From Streptomyces apocyni (GTDB taxonomy: Bacteria; Actinomycetota; Actinomycetes; Streptomycetales; Streptomycetaceae): a stretch of 64,000 nucleotides of DNA. The notes below the pieces were generated by a model. The model had not been told where the DNA came from, did no database searches, and saw only the letters and a program-made list of their open reading frames with translations. The translations under genes were made by a program, and so were the position numbers. Of the stretch, positions 50,532 through 58,013 are shown piece by piece. The stretch is taken from positions 598,150-662,149 of the forward strand of contig NZ_WHOM01000078.1 of the NCBI RefSeq assembly GCF_009739465.1, written 5' to 3'. Positions within the stretch are counted from its first letter, which is position 1. Every line of letters begins with the position of its first letter.

Positions 50532-51929
50532 ATGGGCACGGTAACGGCGGATGCCGAACTCAAGGAGCTCGCGGAACTCGCGACCACCTTCCGCGGAGAG
50601 CTGGTACGCCCGGACGACGGCGACTACGCGGCGTATCGGAGGCTGTGGAACGGGTCGATCGACAAACACCCGGCACTCATAGCCCGCTGCGCCGGGGTGG
50701 CGGACGTGCTCGCCGCGGTGCGCTACGCCAAGGCGCGCGGGCTCCTCGTCGCGGTACGCGGCGGCGGGCACAGCTTTCCCGGCCTGTCCGTGTGCGACGC
50801 CGGCCTGGTCATCGATCTGTCCCTGATGAAGGGCGTACGAGTCGACCCCGAGGCGCGCACCGTGCGGGTACAGGCCGGCACCCTGCTGGGAGAGCTCGAC
50901 CGTGAGACCCAGGAGTTCGGCCTCGCCGTACCGGCGGGGATCGTGACCCACACCGGGGTCGCCGGACTCACGCTGGGCGGGGGCATGGGCTGGCTGATGC
51001 GCAAGTACGGTCTCGCGATCGACCAACTCCTGTCCGTGGACGTGATCACGGCCGACGGCCACTTCGTCAAGGCGAGCGCGGCGGAGAACGCCGACCTCTT
51101 CTGGGGCATGCGCGGCGGCGGAGGCAACTTCGGGATCGTCACCGAATTCGAGTTCCGGCTCAACCCCCTGGGGCCGATCGTCCTGGCAGGACCGATTCTC
51201 TGGCCCATGTCGCAGGCGCCCGAGCTGCTGCACTTCTACCGCGACTGGGTCGCCGAGGCCCCGGACGAGCTGATGACGATCGTGGTCCACCGGAAGGCGC
51301 CCGCGGTGTCCTACGTACCGACTGACCTGCATGGCCGCCCCATCGTCAGCGTCGTGTGCTGCTACGCGGGCCCGGTCGAGGACGGCGAGAGAGTCGTGCG
51401 GCCGCTGAAGGAGTTCGGCTCGCCGGTCCTCGATCTGTGCGTGCCGAAGCCGTTCGTCGCGCATCAGTCGATGTTCGACCCGAGCTTCCCGCACGGCTGG
51501 TGGTACTACAACCGTGCCTGCGACGTCGCCCAGCTCACCGACGAGATCATCGACATCACCGTCGACCACGCGACCCGCATCCGCTCCCCCCTGACGTCGT
51601 TCCCCATCTGGCACCTCGGCGGCGCGACGGCCCGGGTGGCGGACGACGAGACCGTCTACAGCGGCCGTACGAGCGGCTTCGCCTTCAACGTCACCGCCGC
51701 CACAGAGACCGCCGAGGGCTTCGAGGAGGAGAAACACTGGGTCCGCTCCTTCTCGTCGGCCCTCGCGCCCTTCCAGACCGGCGTGTACGTGAACTTCCTG
51801 ATGGAGGAGGGCCAGGCACGCGTGCGCCAGGCGTACGGGGCTGAGAAGTACGACCGCCTGACGGCACTCAAGCGGAAATACGACCCGGACAATTTCTTCC
51901 GAATGAACCAGAACATCCCGCCCGCGTAG
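50532..51929 (+). CDS. FAD-binding oxidase, BBE-like
   Basis: A 465-residue flavin oxidoreductase of the PCMH/berberine-bridge group. The FAD domain has VAVRGGGHSFPGLSVCDAG (His for covalent FAD), VQAGTLLGELDRETQEFGLA, THTGVAGLTLGGGMGWLMRK and FWGMRGGGGNFGIVTEFEF. The BBE tail is YDRLTALKRKYDPDNFFRMN. The second covalent Cys of two-bond enzymes is not obvious. It oxidises sugars or alkaloid-like substrates in relatives. ATG 50532 (or GTG 50526) starts 31 bases after the Crp-type gene. Confidence 0.9.
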   Translation: MGTVTADAELKELAELATTFRGELVRPDDGDYAAYRRLWNGSIDKHPALIARCAGVADVLAAVRYAKARGLLVAVRGGGHSFPGLSVCDAGLVIDLSLMKGVRVDPEARTVRVQAGTLLGELDRETQEFGLAVPAGIVTHTGVAGLTLGGGMGWLMRKYGLAIDQLLSVDVITADGHFVKASAAENADLFWGMRGGGGNFGIVTEFEFRLNPLGPIVLAGPILWPMSQAPELLHFYRDWVAEAPDELMTIVVHRKAPAVSYVPTDLHGRPIVSVVCCYAGPVEDGERVVRPLKEFGSPVLDLCVPKPFVAHQSMFDPSFPHGWWYYNRACDVAQLTDEIIDITVDHATRIRSPLTSFPIWHLGGATARVADDETVYSGRTSGFAFNVTAATETAEGFEEEKHWVRSFSSALAPFQTGVYVNFLMEEGQARVRQAYGAEKYDRLTALKRKYDPDNFFRMNQNIPPA

Positions 51930-52897
51930 CCGGAGAACCCACGACGGCGCGGGCACGACGCGCTCCGGCCCGTGGGCGGAAGGAACGCAGAGGCGCGCGG
52001 CGCACGAGCCCACTGAAGGGGTGCGGCGCTGAGCCCGGTGGGTCGCCGCGTTGAAGGTGCCCTTGCCAGTCCGTAACGGCACCGGATTTTCGGCATGGAC
52101 ATGACTGCTATTGCTCGATACGGGTACGCCCGATCTCCACGTCTGGTGTGGTGGGCAATCCGGGTAACCATGTGGCGCGCCTGGCGCACATGCGAGCCGG
52201 ACCGTACGAGTTTCAGCCTCACCCTTCTGGAATACCGGACTCCGGATCACCCCTCAACAGCTAATTCCTTGATCGTTCATTCCGCTTCGAGAATGAATCT
52301 CGGCCACTGCTTATGCGTGCCACTCGGGGCCTCCAAATTCACATTCCACCATGTGACGCATGTCACATCATAGTGGAGTTGATCTGGGTCTGCTGGTGAT
52401 ATCTATAGTGTGAAGCGGAACATGGAGAGCTGGCCGCGTGCTAGCAAGCGGGGAGCGCGAGGAAGTGGTGCAATAATTTCTGTGTTGCGTGGCGTGATGG
52501 CATTCTCAATTATCATTCCTTTTGCCTGCGCTGATTCATGGCATTCCGGAACCAGCCGCGCGGGACTTCCGGGTGGAATCCGCAAGTTAAGCGCGTCGGC
52601 TCCAATGAACCAGGGGTTCAACTCGCCTCAGCGTGGCGCCTCGGGCGCGCCACCTCTGCGGAGATCGCCAGGGACTCGGCCGACACCGCGACGCGGGGCA
52701 CGACTCACCCCCAGATCGACGGCCAGCTTCTTGACCTGCGGTTTCGGGTGATCGATATTCCCCTCATGAGGACTATCTGACCCTCTGTAGCCATTCTCCT
52801 TGTCTCCGGAACTTCCGAACCGGGGCTACACCAGGACTGACCCTCCTGACCCTCAGCCCCAGTCACAGCACCTCGCATGTCAATCCAGGGGGGAAGT
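51930..52897. other. GC-poorer region upstream of the lanthipeptide cluster, no clear gene
   Basis: About 970 bases with markedly more A/T than either side, most between 52080 and 52560. Frames such as 52095-52373, 52410-52751 and 52538-52780 lack good ribosome binding sites and show no known domain. It contains a perfect CRP-type palindrome (52352-52367). A promoter-like TTGATC (52379) with TATAGT follows, and TGTAGCC/GGCTACA arms (about 52787/52832) could form a hairpin before the LuxR gene. It could be regulatory leader or decayed foreign DNA. Confidence 0.5.
52352..52367. promoter_or_regulatory. Perfect CRP-type binding site
   Basis: TGTGACGCATGTCACA matches TGTGA-N6-TCACA exactly, with symmetric arms extending one more base each side (A/T). 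It also contains the GTG-N8-CAC spacing of cAMP-receptor sites in actinobacteria. It lies about 545 bases before the LuxR-type gene and directly before a promoter-like TTGATC/TATAGT pair. Confidence 0.6.
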
Positions 52898-53263
52898 ATG
52901 CGAGCAGATCAGGCCATACCCGGGCCGGCGGCCGTCGATGAGCCGCAGTGGAAGCATGCACTGAAGAAGGTCAACAGGCTGACCCTACGGGAACGCGAGG
53001 TGTTCACACTGTTGTCCGAGGGCTCGTCCAATCAATGGATGGCCGACCAGCTCAAAGTGACCGAGCGAACGGTCCGCGCGCATCTGACCGCCATCATGGG
53101 GAAACTCGAAATCGACTCCAGGATGGCGGCCTGCCTGGCAGCCTACTACTTCCACGCCGAACTGAGCACCGACCATTCGATTCCATCAGAGCAGCACCAT
53201 GCATCGGCAGTCTCGGCAAATACTGTCGCAGACGACAATGGCGAGCCACTACCGAATGAATGA
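52898..53263 (+). CDS. Small LuxR-type helix-turn-helix regulator of the lanthipeptide cluster
   Basis: A 121-residue protein without a receiver or other sensing domain. The LuxR HTH sits at about residues 27-85: LTLREREVFTLLSEGSSNQW, then VTERTVRAHLTAIMGKLEI. The remaining C-terminus is polar. I chose ATG 52898, preceded by GGGGGGAAGT, over ATG 52877. It is 56 bases upstream of the precursor gene, with a hairpin between, and most likely drives the cluster. Small HTH-only LuxR activators are frequent in Streptomyces metabolite clusters. Confidence 0.85.
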   Translation: MRADQAIPGPAAVDEPQWKHALKKVNRLTLREREVFTLLSEGSSNQWMADQLKVTERTVRAHLTAIMGKLEIDSRMAACLAAYYFHAELSTDHSIPSEQHHASAVSANTVADDNGEPLPNE

Positions 53264-53270
53264 GCATTTC

Positions 53271-53309
53271 TTTCGAGCGTGGAGAACAACCTTCACGCAA
53301 CGCTCGAAA
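53271..53309 (+). promoter_or_regulatory. Hairpin over the precursor ribosome binding site
   Basis: TTTCGAGCGT (53271-53280) pairs perfectly with ACGCTCGAAA (53300-53309) around a 19-base loop. The 3' arm runs into the AAAGGAG ribosome binding site (53307-53313) of the precursor gene. The hairpin could mask that site, stabilise the short message, or be an operator; inferred from sequence symmetry only. Confidence 0.6.
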
Positions 53310-53318
53310 GGAGTGAAC

Positions 53319-53501
53319 ATGTCGGACGCATTCGACCTCGACGCTCAGGTCAACACGCCGAAGGCCGGTGACTCGGAGCTCGGCCCGATGTCCATCTCGA
53401 CCATCGCGACCCGGACCGTCTGCACCCGCGTCACCTGCAAGGTGACCTGCACCTGCAACTGCACCACCATCTGCACGTCCCTGTGCCGTGCCCCGGAGTA
53501 A
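53319..53501 (+). CDS. Class I lanthipeptide precursor (FDLD-type leader)
   Basis: A 60-residue peptide too short for usual gene finders. The leader carries FDLDAQVN at residues 5-12, the box recognised by LanB and LanC and matching FDLDxxVN of gallidermin. The rest of the leader is TPKAGDSELGP (13-23). The core probably begins near residue 24 (MSISTIATRTV). It holds seven Cys (35, 40, 44, 46, 48, 52, 56) and thirteen Ser/Thr, so up to seven (methyl)lanthionines and at least six remaining Ser/Thr or dehydro residues are possible. AAAGGAG lies 5 bases upstream. The cleavage site is uncertain because no protease gene is nearby. I do not know this exact core from any described lantibiotic. Confidence 0.9.
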   Translation: MSDAFDLDAQVNTPKAGDSELGPMSISTIATRTVCTRVTCKVTCTCNCTTICTSLCRAPE

Positions 53502-53527
53502 TCCGAGGTAATCCGCGGTAATCCGCG
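53498..53527 (+). repeat. Three 10-base repeats at the precursor stop codon
   Basis: GTAATCCGAG and two GTAATCCGCG units; the stop codon TAA lies in the first unit. Probably slippage products, possibly spacing the hairpin that follows. Confidence 0.8.
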
Positions 53528-53552
53528 CCAGCCAGAGCGCGGAGCAACGCGA

Positions 53553-53587
53553 CGGGTGCTGCCGTGATGCTGACACGGCAGCACCCG
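53553..53587 (+). terminator. Hairpin between precursor and lanC, likely read-through terminator
   Basis: A 14-bp perfect stem, CGGGTGCTGCCGTG and complement, with a 7-base loop. No U-tract. Its place between precursor and enzymes suits partial termination so that much more precursor than enzyme message is made, as in other lantibiotic operons. Confidence 0.7.
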
Positions 53588-53630
53588 GCCGCCATGGCCT
53601 CCCAGCCCCGTCATGAGACAAGGAAGAAAG

Positions 53631-54968
53631 ATGCCACGCGTCCCTGACACTACTGACAGCTGGATCGGGCTGGAAGACGGCCCACTGGCGGAACGAGTTC
53701 GGCGCACGGTCACCCACGTTTCGGAACGCACCTCGGACTCCACAAAGCTCACCGAACTCGCGCTGCGGAGCGCCGAGCAGTCTCCCCAGCCAACTGCCTG
53801 GTATCCACCCAGTGTCAGCAGTGGACAGGCCGGCGTCACCCTGCTGCACCTGTGCGCCGCTTCGGCCGGGCTGAGTAGCCTGGATACCGCGTTCGGCCAC
53901 ATCCGCGAGGCGGTGGCGGCCACCTCCATCGAACCGCTGAGCGGTCCGGGACTCTTCGCCGGCACCAGCGGTCTCGCGCTCACGGTGGCCGAATGCGTAC
54001 GGCTGGAACCACGCTTCCGCCCCAGCCTCGACCGGCTGCACGAGCAACTGGCCAACCAGGTGCTCGACACCGACTATCCGAGAGTCGAGCGAGCGGTCAG
54101 CGACCTCGACTACGACCTCATCACCGGGGCGGCCGGGGTACTGGCCCATCTGAGCTCCGTCGAGGAGCCGACTGACCGGATGCGCGAGGCGGCCGAGCGG
54201 CTGCTCGACTACCTGATCTGGCTGACCGGCCCGGCCCGTACCCCTGCCACACCCCACCGCTGGCTGCTTACTCCGGAGGTCTATCCACCCCTGCCCAGCT
54301 ACCGGGAGAAGTGGCCACACGGCTATCTGAACCTGGGGCTCTCGCACGGCATGCCCGGGGTCGCCGCGGCGCTAGCCGTGGCCTGGCGTGCGGGTCTGCG
54401 CAGGCCGGGACACCGGGATGCGATCGACACCCTGACCACCTGGATCGTCGCCCAGCCGCACTCCGACGAGCACGGCCCGGTCTGGTCGGACGGCACCGGC
54501 GTCAGCGCGGAGGGTGCGGAACTCGCACCCTCCTGCGCGGGTGACCAGCTCGCCTGGTGCTACGGCACCGCGGGGGTCGCCGGTGCCCTGCTGACTGTCG
54601 CCGAGAGCCTGGGCGACGACAGTCTGCGCAAGGTGGCCGTCGAGGCATTCGAGGCCGTGCTGGAGCGCACTGCCAAGACGCGCCCGCTGTCGCCCACCCT
54701 CTGCCACGGACACGCCGGACTCCTCATGCTGTGCCTGGAGTTGGCGCCATGGAGTGCCGCCGCCCGAGCGGCGCTGCCACGACTCACCGAGGAGTTGCTG
54801 GACTATGCCGACCCGCAGCGGCCCCTGCTCTTCGCCGACCAGGACGAACCGGGTGTCCTGGTGGACGATCCCACCCTGCTCACGGGTGCCCCCGGCGTGG
54901 CGCTGACGCTGCTAGCCACGCTGAGTGCCGAACGACCCGGCTGGTTCCGCCTCTTCCTCGCGAGGTGA
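53631..54968 (+). CDS. lanC: Lanthionine cyclase LanC
   Basis: A 445-residue LanC-like zinc cyclase that adds Cys thiols to dehydrated Ser/Thr. The alpha/alpha barrel motifs are complete: LNLGLSHGMPGVAAALAVAW (general-base/acid His region), LAWCYGTAGVAGALL (first zinc Cys) and LCHGHAGLLMLCLEL (zinc Cys-His pair). It acts on the precursor at 53319 after LanB. I prefer ATG 53631 (AAGGA 6 bases upstream) over ATG 53613. The stop is 3 bases before the lanB start. Normal length for stand-alone LanC. Confidence 0.94.
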   Translation: MPRVPDTTDSWIGLEDGPLAERVRRTVTHVSERTSDSTKLTELALRSAEQSPQPTAWYPPSVSSGQAGVTLLHLCAASAGLSSLDTAFGHIREAVAATSIEPLSGPGLFAGTSGLALTVAECVRLEPRFRPSLDRLHEQLANQVLDTDYPRVERAVSDLDYDLITGAAGVLAHLSSVEEPTDRMREAAERLLDYLIWLTGPARTPATPHRWLLTPEVYPPLPSYREKWPHGYLNLGLSHGMPGVAAALAVAWRAGLRRPGHRDAIDTLTTWIVAQPHSDEHGPVWSDGTGVSAEGAELAPSCAGDQLAWCYGTAGVAGALLTVAESLGDDSLRKVAVEAFEAVLERTAKTRPLSPTLCHGHAGLLMLCLELAPWSAAARAALPRLTEELLDYADPQRPLLFADQDEPGVLVDDPTLLTGAPGVALTLLATLSAERPGWFRLFLAR

Positions 54969-54971
54969 CGC

Positions 54972-57900
54972 ATGACCACCTACACGCCCGCGGGCTTCTT
55001 CATGCTGCGCGCTCCCGCACTGCCGTTCGCCGAGTTCCTCGATCTGATGGCGGACCCGCACCAGACTGACGAGAAGGTGCTGCGACTCGCGCAGCGGCCG
55101 GACGTACGCCGTGCCCTGCTCGTGGCGAGCGAGGACCTGACCGCGACGCTGGACCGCGGCCTGGACGAACTCAGCCCGAAGCGAGCGGCCAAGGTGCGCT
55201 CGCGGCTGCTTCGCTATCTCATCAGGATGGCCACCAGGCCCACTCCGTTCGGCGCGTTCTCCGGTGTGGCGATCGGCACCTTCGGCCCCAGCAGCACGCT
55301 GCGCCTCGGCAGCCCGGCACTCGGACGTCTGCGGGTGCGTACCGACATGAGCTGGCTGCTGGCGTGGCTCAAGGAGGTCGAGGAGGACCCCGAACTGCTG
55401 CGGCACCTCCCGGTCCGCCTGAACCCGATGGCCCACCGGGCCGGTGACCGGTTCGTCCTGCCGCAGGCGGACAAGTACGGTCAGGGCGACAACAGGACGG
55501 TCCGTATCCGGGCGACCCCGGCTGTCGATGCGGTACGGGCCGCAGCGGTCAGCTCCGTCCCCTACCAGCGGATAGTCGACGAACTCGCCGCCGCCTTCCC
55601 ACAGGAGGGCATAGACACCGTCGGGGGGCTGGTCCGCCAGCTTTGGGACCTCGGTTTCCTGGTCGGCGATCTACGACCGCCGCAGACCGCGGCTCGCCCA
55701 GAACAGGACGTCCTGAAAACCCTGGCCGGCGTACCGCACGCCACCGCGGCCGCGGAGCGGCTGCGCGGTGTCGCCGAACTGGCTGAGCACGTCGACGACG
55801 TCGCCTCGCTGCGCCAGCTCAAGGCCGCCCAGGACGCCCTACTGCCGGAGCACCGGAGCCAGCCCTATCAGGCCGACGCCTCGCTCGACCTGCGCGCCCC
55901 CCAGCTGAACGCGTCCGTCGGGGAGGCCGCCGCGGACGCCGTGGAGGTACTGATGCGGCTGTCCACGACGCTGGGGGGCGCGCACCATCTCACCCGCTAC
56001 CGTGAGGAGTTCGACGAGACCTACGGGGCCGGTACGCGGGTGCCGGTGGTCGAACTTCTCAGCGCCGACCAGGGGCTCGACGCTCCGCCCACCTACACCA
56101 TGCCCCGGCGCAGTATCGAGCTGCCGGCCGCGCCTCAGCCGGACGCCAGCCGCAGGGACCAGGCTCTGCTCGCCTTCGCCCAGGAGGCGTGGTGGCAGCG
56201 CGCGCAGGAGGTCGAGCTCACCGATTCCTGGCTCGACCGGATCGCGCCGCGCTCGGACACCGCGGTCTGGCCACCGGCCATGGACGCCTATCTGCAGATC
56301 GCCGCCGCTGGCCGGGAGGCGATCGACGCCGGGGAGTGGCGTGCGGTCCTGCGTTCCGACGGGCTTGCGTACGGAGGCCGGACCTTCGGCCGCTTCCACG
56401 ATCTCATCGACGAACCCTCGCTACGGCTGGTGCACGACTTCGCGCGGCAGGAGGAGCGGCTGAGCCCCGAGGTGGCGTACGCGGAGCTCGCCTATCTCCC
56501 GTCGTACGGCAGGGCCGCGAACGTCGCGGTGCGGCCGAGCGTCCGGCCGTATGAGATTCCGATCAACACCGCTCCGTCCGTGGCCGAGGACCGGACGATC
56601 CCGCTCGACGACATTCTCGTCGGAGCCACGAACCGCCGCTTCTACCTGTGGTCCAAGCGGCTCGACCGGGAGATCGTGGTCGCGCAGCACCACATGCTGA
56701 GTCCGGCGCTGGCACCGAACGTGGCGCGGTTCCTGATCGAGGTGTCTCTGGACGGCTATGTGCTGCCGACCGGCTTCTACTGGGGAGCGCTCGAATCGTC
56801 CCCCTTCCTGCCCCGGGTCACGCGCGGCCGGATCGTGCTGCGTGGCGCCCAGTGGCAGATCACGCAGCAGGAACGCGACGACTTGGACGGCTGGTTCGCC
56901 CGCTGGCAGGTGCCGCGTCACGTCTTCCTTGTGGACGGGGACAACCGGCTGCTGCTCGACCTCGACAACCCCCGGTGTGTCGAGGAACTGCGCGCCGAAC
57001 TCCGTACCAAGCCGGAGGCCGTGCTGCAGGAGATGCTGCCGGGCCCGGACCACACTTGGCTGAGCGACGAGGACGACAGAACCTACCTTGAGGAGCTCGT
57101 CGTTCCGGTCATCGCCAAGGACGCCGGGCGGGTGACGCGCGACGCCGTCTCCCACGCCCCCCAAGTGCCGGTCCAGCGCCACCTGCCAGGTGGTGAATGG
57201 ACGTTCCTGAAGCTCTACGCCGCGCCCGAGCGCCATGATGAGATCATCACGGGTCCGCTGCGCGCAGTCATGGCCGAGCTGCGAGCACACGGCCTGCTGG
57301 ACCGCTGGTTCTACCTGCGCTACGCCGACCCGTTCCCGCATCTGCGTATCCGCGCCCGGAGTTCGGCCGCGGCGGAGCTCCTCGCCACGCTCGCCGGTTG
57401 GGGCCGCGACGTCGTCGCGCAGGGCATTGCACGGGACCTCGTGGTGTCCAGCTACGCCCCCGAGGTGGCCCGATACGGCGGCGTGGAGACGTTCGACGCC
57501 GTGGAGCGGCTCTTCACCGCCAACAGTGAGGTGGCCACGGAGATCATCGCCGCGAAACTCGGCCTCGAACCGGAATTCCTCGGCGTCGCCGCACTGGACA
57601 CGCTCCACGACCAGTGGGGTATGCCGCTCACGGAGCGCACCACCCGGCTCAGTCACGTCAAGGAGGACGAGGCCGCACGCAAGCAGTTCCGGGACAACCG
57701 CGATTACCTGTGTGAACTCCTCAGCCCCTGGGAGCGGTTCACCCACCCGGAGGGAGCACGGCACCGTACCCGGCTCGGCGAGCTCCTCGCCCCCCAAGCC
57801 ACCGCCGTCACCGAAGTCGCCGACGCCGTACGCTCGGCAACCGCACGCGGCACCCTGGTCGGCACCGCGGACGAGGTGCTCGGCAGCCTGGCTCATGTGC

Positions 57901-58013
57901 AGATCAATCGGCTCTTCCCAGTGGATCTCGAGCGCGAGACACACTGCCACCGGCTCTGGGGCCAGACCCTTCGCGCCATCCGCGGCCGACTGGCGGCAGG
58001 GAGGCAGCGATGA
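54972..58013 (+). CDS. lanB: Full-length lantibiotic dehydratase LanB
   Basis: A 1013-residue class I dehydratase. The N-terminal glutamylation part (about 1-720) includes LRYLIRMATRPTPFGAFSGV and RFYLWSKRLDREIVVAQHHM. It transfers glutamate from Glu-tRNA to Ser/Thr. The C-terminal elimination part (about 725-1010, SpaB_C-like) has WTFLKLYAAPERHDE, RWFYLRYADPFPHLRIRARS and SLAHVQINRLFPVD, matching the substrate-binding Arg and His regions of NisB. Both halves in one chain exclude a split thiopeptide type. Coupled to lanC before it and the exporter after it (ATGA). Confidence 0.94.
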   Translation: MTTYTPAGFFMLRAPALPFAEFLDLMADPHQTDEKVLRLAQRPDVRRALLVASEDLTATLDRGLDELSPKRAAKVRSRLLRYLIRMATRPTPFGAFSGVAIGTFGPSSTLRLGSPALGRLRVRTDMSWLLAWLKEVEEDPELLRHLPVRLNPMAHRAGDRFVLPQADKYGQGDNRTVRIRATPAVDAVRAAAVSSVPYQRIVDELAAAFPQEGIDTVGGLVRQLWDLGFLVGDLRPPQTAARPEQDVLKTLAGVPHATAAAERLRGVAELAEHVDDVASLRQLKAAQDALLPEHRSQPYQADASLDLRAPQLNASVGEAAADAVEVLMRLSTTLGGAHHLTRYREEFDETYGAGTRVPVVELLSADQGLDAPPTYTMPRRSIELPAAPQPDASRRDQALLAFAQEAWWQRAQEVELTDSWLDRIAPRSDTAVWPPAMDAYLQIAAAGREAIDAGEWRAVLRSDGLAYGGRTFGRFHDLIDEPSLRLVHDFARQEERLSPEVAYAELAYLPSYGRAANVAVRPSVRPYEIPINTAPSVAEDRTIPLDDILVGATNRRFYLWSKRLDREIVVAQHHMLSPALAPNVARFLIEVSLDGYVLPTGFYWGALESSPFLPRVTRGRIVLRGAQWQITQQERDDLDGWFARWQVPRHVFLVDGDNRLLLDLDNPRCVEELRAELRTKPEAVLQEMLPGPDHTWLSDEDDRTYLEELVVPVIAKDAGRVTRDAVSHAPQVPVQRHLPGGEWTFLKLYAAPERHDEIITGPLRAVMAELRAHGLLDRWFYLRYADPFPHLRIRARSSAAAELLATLAGWGRDVVAQGIARDLVVSSYAPEVARYGGVETFDAVERLFTANSEVATEIIAAKLGLEPEFLGVAALDTLHDQWGMPLTERTTRLSHVKEDEAARKQFRDNRDYLCELLSPWERFTHPEGARHRTRLGELLAPQATAVTEVADAVRSATARGTLVGTADEVLGSLAHVQINRLFPVDLERETHCHRLWGQTLRAIRGRLAAGRQR

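Noticed and set aside
52095..52780. Open frames of 80-113 codons in the A/T-richer tract before the lanthipeptide cluster
   Set aside because: No ribosome binding site, no recognisable domain, overlapping each other in several frames. Described as noncoding region instead.
53319..53501. Thiopeptide precursor
   Set aside because: No cyclodehydratase (YcaO) or pyridine synthase gene nearby, LanB is a full fused enzyme, and a complete LanC is present, so lanthipeptide fits better.
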